Position numbers and translations under genes: made by a program. DNA of 64,000 nucleotides from Microbacterium arborescens (lineage in GTDB: Bacteria > Actinomycetota > Actinomycetes > Actinomycetales > Microbacteriaceae), in NCBI RefSeq assembly GCF_030369635.1, contig NZ_CP128474.1:1116001-1180000 (forward strand). The letters are read 5' to 3'. Within the stretch, counting starts at the first letter, position 1. The number at the start of each line of letters is the position of its first letter. Of the stretch, positions 1 to 8,187 are shown piece by piece. A model generated the notes under the pieces. It saw only the letters and a program-made list of their open reading frames with translations, searched no databases and had not been told where the DNA came from.

Positions 1-1
1 T

Positions 2-1585
2 CACCGCCCCGGCGGGCTGGAACTTGGAGACGATGAGGAGCTCATCGTCAAGATTCGCCCCGCTCTGTTCTCGCCGCCGAGCGCCGAGGTTGATCACACA
101 CGCTTCCTCGGTTTCCCGCACGTCCTCCAAGGGCAGCGGCTCTGCATCTACCTCGATCCCTCACGAGAGTGGCGCCCATCCGCCGGAATGGCCGGGTTCC
201 TCAGCCGACTGTGGGACTGGCTCACCGATGCCTCCGCCGGAGTGTTCGATCCCTCGACCGCGATGTACCACGCTGTCGGAGGAGTGCTTCACCACGCCGA
301 CGCCACGCCCACCATCGTCGTCCGCGAACCCGGCCCGTCGAAGCAGCGTCAGATCGCTCGGCTGATTACACGCTCACCGCACCGCTACGACCTCACCTAC
401 TCGACCGACCACGACGGACACCGCACGCCCGTCTTTGCCCTTGCGAGCGACCTCCCGTTCGGTGCGGCATCCACCTTCGCGCTGTTCCTGACGCTCCTGG
501 ACGACCCGCACCTTGACCGCGCCGAAGGACGGTCACCACGGGTCTCACCGCAGTCGCCCGCGTTCCTCACATCGCTCCTCGCTAGCGCGCTACGAAACTC
601 TGACGGCACCGAGCAGTACTTCGTGCTCGCCGTGCCGCACCCCGCAGGCGGACCGCACCATCTTCTCGGCGGACGCCTCCCCGCAACTACCGCCGACGCG
701 CTCCGGCGCCTCGCCAAGAAGCACGGCACCGCGGTCAACCTCGACCCCGGAATCATCAACGCCGACATCCCCATCGAATGGTGCAACATGTCCGACGAAC
801 GGCAAGAGGTCACGACCCGGCGCGACGACGACCGGCCCGTCAACGGCTTCCGAGGAAAGACCGTTCACATCTGGGGGTGTGGCGGCCTCGGCTCATGGCT
901 CGCCGAGTTCATCGCACGCGCCGGGGCCAGCACCATCGCTGTCTGCGACCCCGGCACCATCACAGGCGGGCTCCTAGTGCGACAGAACTACACCGAAGCC
1001 GACATCGGCCAGACGAAAGCCGACGCCCTCGCCACACGCCTCCGCGCGATCCGCGATGACCTGACCGTCACCGTCGCAGAAGGAAGCGTCCCTGACCCAG
1101 CCGTCTCCCTCGCCGCGGACCTCATCATCGACGCCACCGTCAGCCACAGCATCACCACCTACCTAGACAGCCTCGCAGGCGAAGACCGCACGGCACTGAT
1201 CGCCCAGGTCGCCACCGACGCCAGGACGGGAACGCTCGGTATCGCCAACATCTGCGCGCCCCGTGACACCTGTACGCCGTCCGAGCTCGACGACCAAACA
1301 GGCCGCTTGGTGCTGGCCGATGGCGCGCTGGAGCTGTACCACGCACTCTGGAAGGAAGCAGCCGAAGGCGACGAACTGATCCCCACCCGAGGATGCTCCG
1401 TACCCACGTTCCACGGCTCGGCCGCAGACCTCGCTGCCGTCGCCGCCACACTCGTCAACATGATCGGTCTGCACCTCCAGCAGGTAGAGGCACTAGTCTC
1501 AGGAACCCACCTCATCTCCCTGCCACACGCACCAGCCGGCCCACGGCATCACTTCCGTCCCGCGACACAGGACACTCGCGGATGA
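2..1585 (+). CDS. E2/E1 (ThiF-type) fusion protein, 5' end outside window
   Basis: The reading frame is open from base 2, so the gene begins before the window; the first ATG (188) is internal. The residues encoded at about 50-260 (GFPHVLQGQRLCIYLDPSRE, then a WDWLTDA segment) resemble a prokaryotic E2-like domain with a Cys after the conserved Pro-His. From about 865 a ThiF/E1 adenylation domain follows, with nucleotide-binding GCGGLGSW and the downstream QNY...DIGQTKA motif that handles the substrate C-terminus. E2-E1 fusions (Cap2 type) ligate CD-NTases to targets in type II CBASS; related fusions occur in other ubiquitin-like defence operons. No JAB/Cap3 peptidase follows, so membership in the CBASS downstream is an inference. 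Fusion of E2 and E1 is well supported; the system type is not. Confidence 0.8.
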   Translation, partial: HRPGGLELGDDEELIVKIRPALFSPPSAEVDHTRFLGFPHVLQGQRLCIYLDPSREWRPSAGMAGFLSRLWDWLTDASAGVFDPSTAMYHAVGGVLHHADATPTIVVREPGPSKQRQIARLITRSPHRYDLTYSTDHDGHRTPVFALASDLPFGAASTFALFLTLLDDPHLDRAEGRSPRVSPQSPAFLTSLLASALRNSDGTEQYFVLAVPHPAGGPHHLLGGRLPATTADALRRLAKKHGTAVNLDPGIINADIPIEWCNMSDERQEVTTRRDDDRPVNGFRGKTVHIWGCGGLGSWLAEFIARAGASTIAVCDPGTITGGLLVRQNYTEADIGQTKADALATRLRAIRDDLTVTVAEGSVPDPAVSLAADLIIDATVSHSITTYLDSLAGEDRTALIAQVATDARTGTLGIANICAPRDTCTPSELDDQTGRLVLADGALELYHALWKEAAEGDELIPTRGCSVPTFHGSAADLAAVAATLVNMIGLHLQQVEALVSGTHLISLPHAPAGPRHHFRPATQDTRG

Positions 1586-1737
1586 GACAGCACGCGGCCT
1601 CTTACTTGTGTCGCCGGAGAGCCCAACGTCGGAAGGGACGCAGATTCATCCTCGATACGGCGTCCCTCGCCAACAGGCCGTCGGGTCACTCTCTACGCAC
1701 CGTCTCGTCAGCTGACGATGCCACGAGAGGAAACGCC

Positions 1738-2370
1738 ATGGTCCGTCTGCTCTGGGCGCTGAGTGCCCACGTCCGCTGCTATCTGCGACGCTACATGCCC
1801 ACCAACAAGGCCCAGTCCGTTGTGGAGCTACGTGCCGCGGTCCGCAAGGCTGGAGTGGAGTCCAATGTTGCCAAGACCATCTCGGATGAGCTTTCGGAAT
1901 CAGTCGGTTTCGATGTCGCCTCGACGCTCGACAAGGTGACCGAAGCTATGGTCGGCACGCGCGAGTCCCTTTTCAAGGACAAGGATGAGGATAAGGACAA
2001 GGACAAGGACAAGGACAAGGACAAGGACAAGGACAAGGACACCGACACGGGCACGGGCACGGGCACGGGCACGGGCACGAGGCGATGGCAGCTCTGCGTA
2101 GTCTTCGACGACTCAGACCGCGTCACGGCGGTGCTTGTATGGGCAATCATGAGACCGCTCAGTTTCTTATTGTCTGACGGGTGGGAGAAGCGCACAGCTC
2201 CGGCGTTGCAGCGGAAGCCGCCGCCCCGCTTGGAGGACATGAGTGTCGACAGAGCCGCGATGGTCTCGGCATGCAGGCGCTCTGCGGACCGTGTACGCAG
2301 CCAAAGGGCGCTCAATACGAGGGATAGCCTGCGACGTTTCGGACGGAAGGCAGTGTCGTCGGGTGCCTAG
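1738..2370 (+). pseudogene. Chimeric ORF with Lys-Asp/Thr-Gly repeats, probable remnant
   Basis: A 210-codon open frame starts at an ATG preceded by GAGAGGAAA. Its first about 21 residues (LLWALSAHVRCYLRRYMPTN) match from memory the head of a conserved small actinobacterial membrane protein found on mobile DNA, but the usual continuation is missing and the frame passes into an unrelated helical segment, then into (Lys-Asp)n and (Thr-Gly)n encoded by hexanucleotide repeats, then into a basic tail with no recognisable fold. The stop overlaps the GTG start chosen for the next gene by 8 bases, so translation coupling is possible. The opposite strand is open across much of it too, so coding status is uncertain. 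It reads as a recombination junction inside the island. Confidence 0.4.
1975..2076 (+). repeat. Hexanucleotide tandem repeats AAGGAC and ACGGGC
   Basis: One AAGGAC, two variant units, eight perfect AAGGAC units (1993-2040), one intermediate unit, then five perfect ACGGGC units (2047-2076). Units are six bases, so copy-number change keeps the frame and only alters the length of a Lys-Asp then Thr-Gly tract. No other such array was seen in the window. Confidence 0.9.
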
Positions 2371-3532
2371 TTCACAGATACAACGAATCGCGATACTGCC
2401 GTCGGTTCAGAACCGGGTATGGGCTCGTTCTGCAGGCCGTTGCGTACTCTGTGCCGCTTACCTCCTTGACACTAGAAGCTTCTTTCACTCCCGCTCCGTT
2501 GCAGAACTCGCCCACAACGTCGGAGCCACTGATGGCGCCAAGTCGCCGAGAGGGAAGTCAGCTTTGTCGTTGCGAGAACGCTCGGCCGAAGAGAACATCC
2601 TTTTGCTCTGCCACGAATGCCATCGACGGATCGATGATCCTGAAATGGTCGGCTTCTTCACGGCTGAGTATCTCCGCGATGCCAAGATCACGCACGAGCG
2701 CCGTGTCCGCGAAGTTACTGACTTTGCGACCCTTCGACCGGCTGCCGTCCTCAAAGTCACCGGGAAGATACGAGGAACTCTCGCTCCGCCTTCTCCTAGA
2801 CAGATTGCGGAAGCGCTCCACCCGCTCCATCTGACGGGCTTCGGCGAGGCCACTCGTACGGGTATGTACGAAGTCGTGCTGGACGATCCTGAAGACGCAG
2901 ACTGGTCGTGGACGAGGGGCATTCAGCGCATCGATCGGGCCGTAGATTCGCTGCTGGCCGCGATCGAGGCCAGCGACGTCGAGGTGGCAGCGGTGTTCGC
3001 GCTCGCCCCGATCCCTCTGCTCGTACACCTTGGCTCCCGCCTCGACGACAAGAGCGAAACTGTCCTCTTCCGCCGTGCGAGATTCGACGACGCGCGAGCA
3101 TGGGCCTGGGCCACTGACGCGGCGAACTCGCCGGCGTATGGCGTGTCCGTAACCAACAACGACTCAGCCACGCAAACGTTCGACGAGATTCTCTTGACCG
3201 TGAACGTAACCGCGCACGTCAAGCTCGACGAGATCCCTCCGCAGGTTCGCGGCTTGCCCCGTGTAGTGCTCAGTCTTGCAACTGAAACGCCCGGCCCCAG
3301 CGTGATCGACACCAGGGCCGCACTCGACCGGTTTTCGGACGGCTGGCAACGCGCTCTTTCCTTCGTAGAAAAAGAGTTCCCGACAGTCTCTCGCGTTCAC
3401 GTGGTCGCAGCTGTTCCGGCGCCAGCGGCGATCCAGATGGGGCGACTCCACATGCGCGACGCCCAACCGGAATTAGTCATCTATCAACGAACGAGAGCAC
3501 AAGGCTACGTAATCGCGCTCACGGTGCACTAA
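2363..3532 (+). CDS. cap5: CBASS effector, HNH endonuclease with SAVED domain (Cap5-like)
   Basis: A 389-residue protein if started at GTG 2363, which overlaps the previous stop and has GGAAGG upstream; an ATG at 2243 would add 40 residues unlike the family. Residues 27-89 form a zinc HNH nuclease: C27xxC30, H50-N51, C82xxC85-H86. The C-terminal half (about 150-389) looks like a SAVED sensor, with the FALAPIPLLVHLG segment, a following strand containing FRRARF, and a terminal LVIYQRT...YVIALTV strand pair. In the known family, a cyclic di- or trinucleotide binds SAVED, the protein tetramerises and the HNH domain degrades DNA nonspecifically, causing abortive infection. The CD-NTase follows after 17 bases. 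GC content is visibly lower than in the chromosomal genes to the right. Confidence 0.88.
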   Translation: MPSSQIQRIAILPSVQNRVWARSAGRCVLCAAYLLDTRSFFHSRSVAELAHNVGATDGAKSPRGKSALSLRERSAEENILLLCHECHRRIDDPEMVGFFTAEYLRDAKITHERRVREVTDFATLRPAAVLKVTGKIRGTLAPPSPRQIAEALHPLHLTGFGEATRTGMYEVVLDDPEDADWSWTRGIQRIDRAVDSLLAAIEASDVEVAAVFALAPIPLLVHLGSRLDDKSETVLFRRARFDDARAWAWATDAANSPAYGVSVTNNDSATQTFDEILLTVNVTAHVKLDEIPPQVRGLPRVVLSLATETPGPSVIDTRAALDRFSDGWQRALSFVEKEFPTVSRVHVVAAVPAPAAIQMGRLHMRDAQPELVIYQRTRAQGYVIALTVH

Positions 3533-3549
3533 GAAACAACGGAGGTCGC

Positions 3550-4896
3550 ATGGAACTCGAGAACTATTTCACCGCCTTTCTTCAGAACACGGTGAACCTC
3601 AAGCAGTGGAAACTGAAGCAGCTCGACGGTCGAGTGATTGCCATCGTGGATGCTCTGAAGAAAGACGCGGTGATTGGTACTCGCTACCAAGACCACATCC
3701 CGCAGGGATCATGGGCCCACGAGACAATCATCACGCCCGTCGGAGCGCTAGACGAGTTCGACGCCGACTTTCTTCTACACATCGAGGAAGTTTCTGAGTG
3801 GTCACAGAACCCGAAAGAGTACCTGCGAGAGGTGCGAGCCGCCTTCAAGCGGAACGCGACCTATAAGTCGATGCTTCAGAGAAAGAATCGGTGCGTCCGA
3901 ATCGATTACGCAAATGATTGTCATGTTGATGTGGTGCCCTACATCGTGCGCGATGACGGATCTCAAGTCATCGTCAACTACAAAGAGAACAAGTTTGAGG
4001 ACACCAACCCCGCGGGGTTCACGTCATGGATGAAGGAAAAGGATGACATCACGAACGGAAACCTCCGTCGAGTCATCCGCCTTCTGAAATACATCCGGGA
4101 CTACAAGAACACCTTCGACTGCCCCTCGGTGATCCTCACAACACTTCTCGGTGGACGAGTCCAAGCCTTCGACACCGAGGCTCGGTACGCCTCAGTCGGT
4201 TCAACGCTGGTCGCCCTTCTCGAAGACCTGGCCTCTTGGCTGCGCTGGCACGAGCAGATGCCTGTCCTCGAAGACCCGAGCTGTCTTGGGACCTACTTCA
4301 ACCATCGGTGGGCCCAGGAGAAGTACGCAAACTTCCGCGTGCAGGTACAGCGCTACGCCGAGTGGGCGAGAGAAGCGCTTGTCGAGGACGACGAAGCCAC
4401 GAGCGCAAGCCGTTGGCGCAAACTCTTCGGAGACACTTTTGTTGCTGAAGAGAACGTAAGACTGGCGAAGTCGCTTGGGCACAGCGGGCAGCGGAAGGCT
4501 CTCGTTCTTCGAGCTCCAGAAGAGGAGTTCATTCACGAGCACTACGCGTATGCTGGCGGCCATAGCGCGCGGATCGATGCTTTCGTACTTCGGGACTCTG
4601 GACGCGTGGCGCGCTCGCTCCGCGTCGACGGTCGAGTCGAGAAGAACCGAGATCTCCTCTTCCGAGTAGTGACTGATGTTCCTGGACAGTTTGATGTCAT
4701 CTGGAAGGTGCGCAACAAGGGAGAAGAGGCAGAGAGAGTTGGGCAGCTCCGGGGGCAACTCCTCGAAGGTGACGGCACGCAGGGTGTGGAACATCGCGAA
4801 TCCACCAGCTACGCAGGGAACCACTTCGTTGAGGTGTACATCCTGCAAGGTGGACGTGTTGTCGCCTCGGACCATCATGCAGTCGTCATCCGGTAG
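3550..4896 (+). CDS. CD-NTase (cGAS/DncV-like nucleotidyltransferase) of CBASS
   Basis: A 448-residue enzyme with a strong GGAGG site 7 bases before the ATG. The nucleotidyltransferase core shows G53-S54 in the nucleotide-binding loop, the metal-binding pair D71xD73 in EFDADF, and the third Asp D127 in HVDVVPYI. The C-terminal about 130 residues (WKVRNKG...LRGQ...YAGNHFVEVYI) match the AGS-C sensor domain attached to some CD-NTases. These enzymes make cyclic oligonucleotides upon phage infection; the product here cannot be read from sequence. It sits directly behind its probable effector, the HNH-SAVED gene. Clade (D or G are candidates because they pair with Cap5) is unresolved. Confidence 0.88.
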   Translation: MELENYFTAFLQNTVNLKQWKLKQLDGRVIAIVDALKKDAVIGTRYQDHIPQGSWAHETIITPVGALDEFDADFLLHIEEVSEWSQNPKEYLREVRAAFKRNATYKSMLQRKNRCVRIDYANDCHVDVVPYIVRDDGSQVIVNYKENKFEDTNPAGFTSWMKEKDDITNGNLRRVIRLLKYIRDYKNTFDCPSVILTTLLGGRVQAFDTEARYASVGSTLVALLEDLASWLRWHEQMPVLEDPSCLGTYFNHRWAQEKYANFRVQVQRYAEWAREALVEDDEATSASRWRKLFGDTFVAEENVRLAKSLGHSGQRKALVLRAPEEEFIHEHYAYAGGHSARIDAFVLRDSGRVARSLRVDGRVEKNRDLLFRVVTDVPGQFDVIWKVRNKGEEAERVGQLRGQLLEGDGTQGVEHRESTSYAGNHFVEVYILQGGRVVASDHHAVVIR

Positions 4897-5145
4897 AACC
4901 TCTGCTTGAATCACATCCAGTCGTTTTTGGTGGGGACGTCACACGGGGTGAGCCCGGTCTGGGGGGTGCCGGAACAGCAGGATCGATTTTGTGTCTCGTC
5001 CCGCCCCAGGTGGCTGGTCGCTGCTGGCGCCTCCCGGATACACCCCTTTTTACCCGGTTACGCGGCCGTTCAGTCGAGGGGCCGTCGAACGCGTAGCAAT
5101 CGATGTATGGTGCCTGCCAACGGCTCTCCGCGGGCCGCGCGGGAG

Positions 5146-5164
5146 GGGGACCAAAAGGGGACCA
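5146..5164 (+). repeat. Paired GGGGACCA direct repeats beside the att site
   Basis: GGGGACCA occurs at 5146-5153 and 5157-5164, an 11-base period that puts both copies on the same helical face. They lie about 95 bases from the tRNA-derived att sequence. Such spaced repeats fit arm-type integrase or excisionase sites, but no integrase is in the window, so this is inference. The stretch 4897-5257 otherwise holds no gene that can be supported. Confidence 0.4.
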
Positions 5165-5257
5165 GGATCATGCAAACCATGCATCTCGCGACGTGCGCTG
5201 CATTTGGCGAGCGCCAGAAGCGCGCGGTTTTTGGTTTCGCCAGCGTCGTCTAGGCGC

Positions 5258-5300
5258 CTGGGGTTCAAGGGGTCGCAGGTTCAAATCCTGTCATCCCGAC
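5258..5300 (+). other. tRNA 3'-half remnant (likely tRNA-Pro), island attachment site
   Basis: The 43 bases read as anticodon loop, 3' anticodon stem (TCAAG), variable region, complete T-arm (GCAGG, TTCAAAT, CCTGT) and acceptor 3' strand of a tRNA. No matching D-arm or 5' acceptor strand exists upstream. The sequence resembles actinobacterial tRNA-Pro with a GGG anticodon. Tyrosine integrases commonly use the tRNA 3' half as attB, leaving an intact tRNA at one island end and a 3' copy at the other. The natural hairpin follows directly on the right, so the island lies to the left and the intact tRNA should lie beyond base 1. Confidence 0.72.
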
Positions 5301-5305
5301 GGTCG

Positions 5306-5342
5306 GAAGCCTCGATGAGAAGCCAATTCTCGTCGAGGCTTC
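5306..5342 (+). terminator. Hairpin downstream of the tRNA remnant
   Basis: A 16-bp stem (5306-5321 with 5327-5342, one G-T pair) and a 5-base loop immediately after the tRNA 3' end. There is no long T tract. It is probably the native terminator of the tRNA transcription unit. Confidence 0.6.
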
Positions 5343-5465
5343 GTCGTGTCCGGGGGGTTGGTCGCCCCTGGCCCAGCCGCTCGATCCACTTGCTCCGGTC
5401 GCTGCCGAAGTGCGACGCTCCTGTTTACAGCCGTGACACTGACGAGACGCTCGCCGACGAAGGAA

Positions 5466-6005
5466 TCACGACGCAGAAGTGGACAATCCGGCGGCAATGG
5501 CGCGGCAGTTGGCTCGAAGCAACGCGAGTTCAGAGCGCGCTCGTGGATTGTGCTGCAGGTTCAGTAATGGCGTGTTCTCTCGGATCAAGGCGACCTCCGC
5601 CTCCTGCACTTCGGACTGCGGCAGGACGGCCCAGCTCACCTCGAGGTTCGCGTCGATCCAGTTGACGATGGCGTTCCGGTCGGTGGGGGCGAAGCGGTAG
5701 TTCTGCATTCGGGCTCGACCGGCGAGTGAGCCGAACGGGGGCCGGTATCCGAGCACCGCGCCGATGCTACGGAAGAAGGTTCCGTTACCGCGTGCTCGCA
5801 GTTCGTTCCCGAGTAGTCGTTTCCGGAGCGTCTGCTTTTCCGCTTGTCCGATATAGATCAGGTCGCGACCATCGCGAACGGAGAAAAACGGCTCGGCGAG
5901 AGTCGCGCCGCCGCGAAGCCGGATGGCGTAGACGCCGAACTCGTTCGGTACGAGCGGCCCGACCTCACCAGCTGATCGGAAGGAGCCGTCATCGAGGAGC
6001 TTCAT
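5466..6005 (-). CDS. GIY-YIG nuclease superfamily protein
   Basis: A 179-residue protein with GVYAIRL at about 24 and LIYIGQA at about 50, the two strands of a GIY-YIG fold, followed by basic residues (KQTLRKRLL) and a later acidic residue in EVALIRENTPLLNLQHNP, which fits the metal-binding Glu plus terminal Asn of the family. Its ATG overlaps the stop of the upstream 437-residue gene in an ATGA, so the two are translated together. A stand-alone GIY-YIG domain of this size could nick DNA or RNA; target unknown. It is the first gene on the chromosomal side of the att site. Confidence 0.72.
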   Translation of the reverse strand: MKLLDDGSFRSAGEVGPLVPNEFGVYAIRLRGGATLAEPFFSVRDGRDLIYIGQAEKQTLRKRLLGNELRARGNGTFFRSIGAVLGYRPPFGSLAGRARMQNYRFAPTDRNAIVNWIDANLEVSWAVLPQSEVQEAEVALIRENTPLLNLQHNPRARSELALLRANCRAIAAGLSTSAS

Positions 6006-7315
6006 GGCCCCTCAGAGTCCGCGAGCTTGTCGCCGTGGCGAGGCCGCAACCTCGACGCGATGGTGCTCGCGATTTTCCCCGCCGTGTCTTTTGCTGTGTG
6101 AGCCGCATCGACGCTGAAGGATGCGACCGCTTCGGCTCCTTGAGCGCCCATCCTCCCAACCGCCCGTGCGCGGGCTGTTCCCGTGTCGACAGTGGCATCC
6201 CGTGCCTCCCTAGCGGCGACGGCCCAGCGCTTCTTCTCTAGGTTCAGGCGGCTGTCGGAGATGCCGAGTGTCTCGTGAAAGACCAGCACGTCTTCGGCGA
6301 CCTCGTTACTGGAGCGCACTACTTCGCCGGGCTTGAGCGGGTGGAACAGCACTTTGCTGTTCGCTGTCGCCGCTGCAGCGTCTATGCGTGCGAGGAGGCG
6401 TTCGGTGCTCTTCGCGATCAGGTCACGACGCTTGGCGCGGCCGGCCTGGATCGCCTCGCGGTGACGGTCGAGATCGTCCGGGCTGGAGTCGAGGACTCGG
6501 TCGAGCTCCAGCACAGCCAGGCCGTCCTGGAGCTGGAAGCAGCGAGCCAGCACGGCCAGCCACTCCTCGATCTCTCCTTCTGCATCCCTCGCGACCTTCG
6601 CGATGTCGCCGATGCGCGATTTCTTTTCAATCTTCTCGGCCAGGGCGTCGACGCGGCGAAGCGCGTAAGCCTGCGTCTCTGCGATGGCCTGCGCCGCGCC
6701 GTGGAGATTCGACCACGTCACTTCCGACACACGACCGACGTGATGGCGCTTCAGCATGGCATCGTCGATGACGAGCCCGACGCCGATCATGCGGGCGAGT
6801 GCGCTGTCTTTCTGCGCCCGCAGGACGTCGTCGACCTTCTCGTCGATCGCGGAAAGGTAGTCCGTGATCTCCTGCATGGTCTGCTGCATGGCGAGCTGTG
6901 CCATGATGCCTGCTGCGCCGGCCAGCATCGCCGGGTTCGTGAGCATAGAGCCGACCGTTCCGGGCTTCACGAACTCAAGGATGTTTGTGATCTTGCCCTT
7001 GCTCGTGGTCACGATGGCGCGGCTGACGCCGTCCGATGAGCCCCTCATGGCGTTGCCGAGTTTCAGGGCCTTGGCCGAATCCTCGGTGAGCTTCACCCAG
7101 CGACCGGCGTTGGCAGTGAGCTCGGCTCCACCCTTCGCGGCGGCCGAACCGATGTTGAGAGCTCCACCGACAGCGTGCGACAGATTCAGTTCGCGGGAGG
7201 CAACACCCGCCGTTGAGAGGAAACGCTCGACCGCCAGCGCGTCGCCGATGACCGCCAGACCATCTCCGTCGATGACGAGCTCGATCTCGTCGCGCGAATC
7301 GTCCTCGTTCGCCAT
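6002..7315 (-). CDS. Unknown protein coupled to the GIY-YIG gene
   Basis: The start at 7315 is preferred because GGAGCAAGG lies just upstream; an earlier ATG at 7396 would add a disordered 27 residues. The 437-residue product is mostly helical and Ala-rich: an acidic N-terminus, a Gly/Ala-rich hydrophobic stretch at about 120-145 (MLTNPAMLAGAAGIMAQLAM), a coiled-coil-like region after it (MQEITDYLSAIDEKVDDVLRAQKD), and a long charged helical tail. No enzyme motif is recognised. The hydrophobic patch followed by coiled coils is reminiscent of membrane-acting or toxin-like proteins, which is only a guess. The ATGA overlap with the GIY-YIG gene implies a joint role. Confidence 0.65.
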   Translation of the reverse strand: MANEDDSRDEIELVIDGDGLAVIGDALAVERFLSTAGVASRELNLSHAVGGALNIGSAAAKGGAELTANAGRWVKLTEDSAKALKLGNAMRGSSDGVSRAIVTTSKGKITNILEFVKPGTVGSMLTNPAMLAGAAGIMAQLAMQQTMQEITDYLSAIDEKVDDVLRAQKDSALARMIGVGLVIDDAMLKRHHVGRVSEVTWSNLHGAAQAIAETQAYALRRVDALAEKIEKKSRIGDIAKVARDAEGEIEEWLAVLARCFQLQDGLAVLELDRVLDSSPDDLDRHREAIQAGRAKRRDLIAKSTERLLARIDAAAATANSKVLFHPLKPGEVVRSSNEVAEDVLVFHETLGISDSRLNLEKKRWAVAAREARDATVDTGTARARAVGRMGAQGAEAVASFSVDAAHTAKDTAGKIASTIASRLRPRHGDKLADSEGP

Positions 7316-7421
7316 CCTTGCTCCGTTCGCCACGCCTGGTTGGTGACTCGAGGTTATCGGGGCGAGCGGCGCGTGTTCCCTACTGGCTCCGCTCACCCCC
7401 TCTCGCGCTTCGCATCACCAG

Positions 7422-7952
7422 CTAACGCCCGGGGCGTCCGGGCGAGGTGCGGGCACCTGTTTGGCGGGTGACGATCGCGGGGTCGCTGAGTTCGGCCCGA
7501 AGGGCTGCACGAGCCCGTGCCAGGCGCTGCCAGTAGGAGCTCGTCGTGCACCCGAGCACCTCTGCCGCCTCGGCAGCGGGCAGCCCACACCAGTAGGTGA
7601 GCTCGAGTGCCAGCGCATAAGCAGGCCTAAGTTTCGCGACCGCGTCCTGCAGCTCGACGGTCGCCAGTTCGCTCATGGGGTTCCGAGCCCTGGTCAGTTC
7701 TTCGGCCACCAGTTGTCGTGTCCGCTCCTTGACGCGACTCCGTCGTTGATACTCGTTTCCGATGAGATTCCGTGCAGTTTGAAATAGCCACCCGCTCGTG
7801 ATGCGAGTCCCGGTGGAGTACTTTTGCCACGCGATAGCGAAGGTCTCGGCAGTCAGGTCCTGTGCTAGATCGACGTCGTTGATGCGTGACAGGATGTAGC
7901 GCTCAATTGACCTGGCTCTATCTGCGTACAGAGCAGTGAACAGTTTCGGCAC
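7422..7952 (-). CDS. ECF-type RNA polymerase sigma factor
   Basis: A 176-residue protein starting at GTG 7952 with GGAGG four bases upstream. Region 2 spans about 5-70 (FTALYADRARSIERYIL, DLAQDLTAETFAIAWQ, then WLFQTARNLIGNEYQRR) and region 4 about 95-155 (VAKLRPAYALALELTYWCGLPAAEAAEVLGCTTSSYWQRLARARAAL), with the usual helix-turn-helix. Length fits the family. No anti-sigma factor gene lies next to it. It is 106 bases upstream of the coupled pair on the same strand, so it may drive them, which is an inference. Confidence 0.85.
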   Translation of the reverse strand: MPKLFTALYADRARSIERYILSRINDVDLAQDLTAETFAIAWQKYSTGTRITSGWLFQTARNLIGNEYQRRSRVKERTRQLVAEELTRARNPMSELATVELQDAVAKLRPAYALALELTYWCGLPAAEAAEVLGCTTSSYWQRLARARAALRAELSDPAIVTRQTGARTSPGRPGR

Positions 7953-8187
7953 GTGACCTCCCCACAGACGGCGGTTCGTCTCCGGTCAGTAACTACCTGG
8001 GCCGTTGCGATGAACAGGTCGCCGACAACTCGCATCATGACATCCGACTCTGCGTCAACTCAAGAGGTGCCGGTGCGGCTCGTCGCGATCGCTGCTGTCA
8101 GGAATCTCATGGCAGGCAAACGTTACCGAGACACCGGCCGCGTTCCGTGTCCGGTGCGAACGATTCATCCAAATGAAGGAAGTGGCC

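Noticed and set aside
1975..2076. CRISPR array
   Set aside because: The units are contiguous six-base repeats without spacers; no CRISPR-like repeat-spacer pattern was seen anywhere in the window.
1791..2315. Minus-strand ORF of 174 codons with Ser-Leu and Val-Pro repeats
   Set aside because: It is the antisense reading of the hexanucleotide repeats; the low-complexity tract keeps all frames open.
1586..2362. Cap3/JAB peptidase between the E1 fusion and Cap5
   Set aside because: No HxH...D metalloprotease motif in any frame of this gap.
5200..5300. Complete tRNA gene
   Set aside because: The T-arm and 3' acceptor strand are present but no D-arm or pairing 5' acceptor strand lies upstream.
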